Part shown: positions 6,067 to 8,229 of the stretch, piece after piece | Numbering within the stretch: position 1 is the stretch's first letter | Layout of the letters: each line of letters opens with the position of its first letter | The notes under the pieces: generated by a model | Told to the model about the DNA's origin: nothing | The model's database searches: none | What the model saw: only the letters and a program-made list of their open reading frames with translations | Position numbers and translations under genes: made by a program | Source: a bacterium | GTDB lineage: Bacteria > Elusimicrobiota > Elusimicrobia > Elusimicrobiales > UBA9959 | Direction: 5' to 3' | Assembly (NCBI GenBank): GCA_021812825.1 | Contig: JAKAMO010000105.1 | Coordinates: forward strand, 1 to 8,229 | Length of the DNA stretch: 8,229 nucleotides

Positions 6067-6875
6067 CAGTCTGCCAGGTCCTTCTCCAGCGAGCCTGCGT
6101 TGCGGCGCGGCCTCGCTATGCCGCGCTTGGAGGCCTCGACGAAGTCGAGGATCAGCGCGGCTTCGGCGGGCAGGTTATCGGCGCGGAGCTTCGCCACCGC
6201 GTCCTTCAGCAGCAGGCCGCGGAAGAACAGGGTCTTGAAAACGTGCTTTACGGCCTTTATCTGCTCGCGGGTGAAGCCGTTGCGCCTCATGCCGACCAGA
6301 TTCAGGCCGACGGGCTTGGCGCGGTCGCCCTGCGCGGTGACGTAGGGGATGATGTCCTGGTTGGCCATGCCGCCTCCGGAGATCATCGCGAACCTGCCTA
6401 TGCGCGTGAACTGGTGTATGCCGGCGAGGCCGCTGATCAGCGCCCTGTCGCCTATCTCCACGTGGCCGGCGGCGGAGGCGCAGTTGACCATGATGACGTT
6501 GTTCCCGACGCGGCAGTCGTGGCCGATATGCGAGTTGGCCATCAGCATGCAGTTGGAGCCCATCGTAGTGATGTCGGTGTGCGCGCCGCGGTGCAGCGTG
6601 ACGTTCTCGCGGATCACGTTGGAGTCGCCCATGATGAAGCGCTTGTGCTCGCCCTTGTAGCTCCAGTCCTGCGGCGGCATGCCCACGTAGGCGGCGCCGG
6701 TGAGCCAGTTGTTCTTGCCGACGGTGCAGAACTCGAGGATGCAGTGCGGGCCTATCTTCGTGCCGGCGCCTATTTGCACGTCCTCGCCTATCACGGTCAG
6801 CGGGCCTATCTCTACGTCGTTGTCGATCTGGGCCTTAGGGTCTATCACCGCCGTGGGATGTATCTTGGTCGCCAT
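6066..6875 (-). CDS. lpxA: Acyl-ACP--UDP-GlcNAc O-acyltransferase LpxA
   Basis: LpxA transfers a 3-hydroxyacyl chain from ACP to position 3 of the UDP-sugar, the first lipid A step, in the cytoplasm as a homotrimer. The 269 residues comprise left-handed beta-helix hexapeptide repeats (IDPKAQIDNDVEIGPLTVIG style, about 1-190) and a C-terminal helical domain. Key residues align with E. coli: H116, catalytic H119 in HIGHDC (116-121), H138 in AGHV and H154 in HQF. G167 aligns with E. coli G173, which favours long (C14) chains. Isoleucine codons counted through the gene are 11 ATA, 12 ATC and no ATT, odd for such GC-rich DNA. It follows fabZ by 25 bases with a good Shine-Dalgarno. If the nearby oxidoreductase is GnnA, the acceptor could be UDP-GlcNAc3N, giving an amide. 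Identification is secure; acceptor unresolved. Confidence 0.97.
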   Translation of the reverse strand: MATKIHPTAVIDPKAQIDNDVEIGPLTVIGEDVQIGAGTKIGPHCILEFCTVGKNNWLTGAAYVGMPPQDWSYKGEHKRFIMGDSNVIRENVTLHRGAHTDITTMGSNCMLMANSHIGHDCRVGNNVIMVNCASAAGHVEIGDRALISGLAGIHQFTRIGRFAMISGGGMANQDIIPYVTAQGDRAKPVGLNLVGMRRNGFTREQIKAVKHVFKTLFFRGLLLKDAVAKLRADNLPAEAALILDFVEASKRGIARPRRNAGSLEKDLAD

Positions 6876-6880
6876 GTTCT

Positions 6881-6885
6881 CTCCT
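6881..6885 (-). promoter_or_regulatory. Shine-Dalgarno of lpxA
   Basis: The minus strand reads AGGAG, then five bases (AGAAC), then the lpxA ATG at 6875. It is the strongest ribosome binding site in the window and lies in the 25-base fabZ-lpxA gap. Confidence 0.75.
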
Positions 6886-6900
6886 GTGAAGTCTTAAGGG

Positions 6901-7362
6901 TCAGCCTATCGCGAAGGTCAGTTCGGCCCCGGCGGCCGGCTCGTCGCCTACCCAGGCCGAGCCCCTGACCTTGCCTATCCTGCTCTTGAATTTCACTATC
7001 TCAACGTGCATCTTAAGCACGTCGCCGGGCACCACCTGACGGCGGAACTTGGCCTTGTTGATGCCGGCGAAGAAGCCCAGGCGGCCCTTGGTCTCGGGCA
7101 GGTCCATCATCATCGCGGCCGCGGTCTGCGCCATGCCTTCGAGCATCAGCACGCCTGGCATTATCGGCTTCTCCGGGAAGTGGCCGTGGAAGTAGAGTTC
7201 GTTGGCGCTGACGCATTTCACGCCCACGCAGTACTTTCCCTCCTCCACCACTTCAACGCGGTCCACCATCATGAACGGGTAGCGGTGGGGGATGATCTTC
7301 AGTATGTCTTCGCAGGGGATGACGCGCACGGGCTTGTACGCCGGGGCTTTGGTCTCGGTCAT
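6901..7362 (-). CDS. fabZ: 3-hydroxyacyl-ACP dehydratase FabZ
   Basis: FabZ dehydrates 3-hydroxyacyl-ACP in fatty acid elongation and so competes with LpxA for the same acyl-ACP pool, which is why fabZ commonly sits in lpx operons. The 153 residues form one hot-dog fold: ILKIIPHRYPFMMVDRV (20-36), the catalytic His61 in FHGHFP, and the catalytic Glu75 in PGVLMLEGMAQ (69-79). The N-terminus has about 18 residues before the conserved core, a little longer than minimal FabZ. Its ATG overlaps the lpxC stop as ATGA, and GGAGAAGG lies 7 bases upstream inside lpxC. In Bacteroidetes and relatives LpxC and FabZ are fused; here they are adjacent but separate. Identification is secure. Confidence 0.96.
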   Translation of the reverse strand: MTETKAPAYKPVRVIPCEDILKIIPHRYPFMMVDRVEVVEEGKYCVGVKCVSANELYFHGHFPEKPIMPGVLMLEGMAQTAAAMMMDLPETKGRLGFFAGINKAKFRRQVVPGDVLKMHVEIVKFKSRIGKVRGSAWVGDEPAAGAELTFAIG

Positions 7363-8192
7363 GGGTTGGCCTTCTCCGATAACAGTTTAGCAAAATTGAC
7401 GTTGGCGGCGTGGCCGGGGCGCACCGCCTCTATGTGGACGTCCGCGAGGGGCAGCCCGGCCAGCGCCAGGTCCCCTATCAGGTCCAGCAGCTTGTGGCGG
7501 GCGAACTCGTCGGGGAAGCGCAGGCCGTCCCTGGCCAGCACCTCCTCCTCCGCGATCACCACCGCGTTGTCCAGCGAGCCGCCCAGCGCGAGGCCGGCCT
7601 TCTTCAGGGCCTCCAGCTCGTGGGAGAAACCGAAGGTGCGCGCCGGCGCGACTTCCTTCAGGTAAGCCTCCGGAGAAAGCGAGAATTCCACGGCCTGGCG
7701 GCCCACCAGCTTGTGCGGGTAGTCGTAGACGAGGCTGATGGAGACCCCGCCCGGCCGCGGCGCGGCGGCTATGCGCGTGCCGGCTCCCTCGAAGACGACC
7801 GGCGCGGCGAGGGAAAGCGTCCTGCGCTCCTGGCCCGGCTTGGCGGCCGCGCCCGCGCCCTTCAGCGCCAGCGCGAAAGGCAGGGCGGAGCCGTCAGCCG
7901 CCGGCGGCTCTTCTCCGGTGAGCTCGATATCCAGGTCGTCTATGCCGAGGCCGGCCGCCGCGGAAAGCAGATGCTCCACCGTGTAGATGGTTGTAGTGCC
8001 GTCGGTGATGTTGGTGCCCCTGGCGGTGCCGGCCATGCGGTCGAGCCTGGCGGGCAGCGGCGCGGAGAAGGCCGGGTGCAGGAACCTGTACCCGGTCGGG
8101 CCTTCCGCGGGCCTGAACGTCACGCTGGAGGGCTTGCCTTTATGAAGGCCTATCCCCTCTATCGTCGCCGCTGTCTTTATCGTAGTTCTCAT
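7359..8192 (-). CDS. lpxC: UDP-3-O-acyl-N-acetylglucosamine deacetylase LpxC
   Basis: LpxC is the zinc hydrolase that removes the N-acetyl group from UDP-3-O-acyl-GlcNAc, the committed lipid A step, in the cytoplasm. At 277 residues it is somewhat shorter than the E. coli enzyme (305) but holds both halves of the duplicated fold. Visible motifs are GIGLHKGK (13-20), YTVEHLLSA (70-78, catalytic E73 and zinc ligand H74), ADGSALPF (99-106), ARTFGF (184-189), HKLLDLIGD (233-241, zinc ligands H233 and D237) and GHAANVNF (260-267, catalytic H261). The ATG is the only start between the conserved N-terminus and an in-frame TGA at 8214-8216, so the start is firm. No Shine-Dalgarno is evident just upstream, which may mean coupling to a preceding gene. 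The stop overlaps fabZ as ATGA. Identification is secure. Confidence 0.97.
   Translation of the reverse strand: MRTTIKTAATIEGIGLHKGKPSSVTFRPAEGPTGYRFLHPAFSAPLPARLDRMAGTARGTNITDGTTTIYTVEHLLSAAAGLGIDDLDIELTGEEPPAADGSALPFALALKGAGAAAKPGQERRTLSLAAPVVFEGAGTRIAAAPRPGGVSISLVYDYPHKLVGRQAVEFSLSPEAYLKEVAPARTFGFSHELEALKKAGLALGGSLDNAVVIAEEEVLARDGLRFPDEFARHKLLDLIGDLALAGLPLADVHIEAVRPGHAANVNFAKLLSEKANP
7370..7377 (-). promoter_or_regulatory. Shine-Dalgarno of fabZ inside the lpxC end
   Basis: GGAGAAGG on the minus strand lies 7 bases before the fabZ ATG, within the last codons of lpxC. It supports independent or coupled initiation of fabZ at the ATGA overlap. Confidence 0.6.
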
Positions 8193-8194
8193 TG

Positions 8195-8229
8195 TTAATC
8201 GAGCCGTTGCCCGTCAGGAGAAGGGTAGA
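8195..8229 (-). CDS. Possible C-terminal tail of an upstream gene (partial)
   Basis: On the minus strand one frame is open from the window edge and ends YPSPDGQRLD followed by TAA at 8195-8197, two bases before the lpxC ATG. The spacing fits the tight junctions of the rest of the cluster and would explain the absent lpxC ribosome site. Ten codons are too few to name a product; another frame is also open here. LpxD is a common neighbour at this place in other genomes, but nothing here shows it. Confidence 0.25.
   Translation of the reverse strand, partial: YPSPDGQRLD

Noticed and set aside
8193..8229. Promoter for lpxC
   Set aside because: Only 37 bases are available, with no convincing -10 or -35, and an upstream reading frame may extend to the start.

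Overview
The window is a GC-rich stretch in which every gene I can support lies on the minus strand, packed as one lipid A (LPS anchor) biosynthesis cluster. In transcription order, from high to low coordinates, it reads lpxC, fabZ, lpxA, lpxI, a DUF374-type acyltransferase, a large membrane protein with a spermidine-synthase-like domain, a Gfo/Idh/MocA NAD(P)-dependent oxidoreductase, lpxB, and the first 76 codons of an MsbA-like ABC exporter cut off by the window edge. About 35 bases upstream of lpxC may hold the tail of another gene.

The genes cover most of the Raetz pathway: LpxA acylates the UDP-sugar, LpxC deacetylates it, LpxI cleaves UDP-diacylglucosamine, LpxB joins the two sugars, and the MsbA-like exporter would flip the product across the inner membrane. 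FabZ supplies the acyl-ACP branch. LpxD, LpxK and KdtA/WaaA are not in the window. Junctions are mostly overlapping or within 27 bases (ATGA at lpxC/fabZ and lpxB/exporter, TGATG at lpxA/lpxI, a 1-base gap between the acyltransferase and the membrane protein), which indicates co-transcription and translational coupling. The one looser junction is a 78-base spacer upstream of the oxidoreductase. It contains an AT-rich patch, a GC palindrome and a hairpin followed by a T-rich run.

Three genes are not part of the standard pathway and are the most interesting content. The oxidoreductase resembles GnnA, the UDP-GlcNAc 3-dehydrogenase used to make diamino-sugar (amide-linked) lipid A, but no partner aminotransferase GnnB is visible. 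The DUF374 protein belongs to the family that includes the late lipid A acyltransferase LpxJ. The membrane protein combines about 13 predicted membrane segments with a Rossmann domain related to spermidine synthases; its role is unknown, and its position suggests an envelope or lipid substrate.

The organism is a Gram-negative-type (diderm) bacterium. High GC, use of LpxI, adjacent but unfused lpxC and fabZ, and heavy use of the isoleucine codon ATA despite the high GC do not look like typical Proteobacteria. A lineage such as Elusimicrobiota or another little-cultured diderm phylum is a plausible guess, but it is only a guess. No mobile elements, CRISPR arrays, tRNA or rRNA genes were seen. 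No stretch longer than 78 bases lacks a gene.
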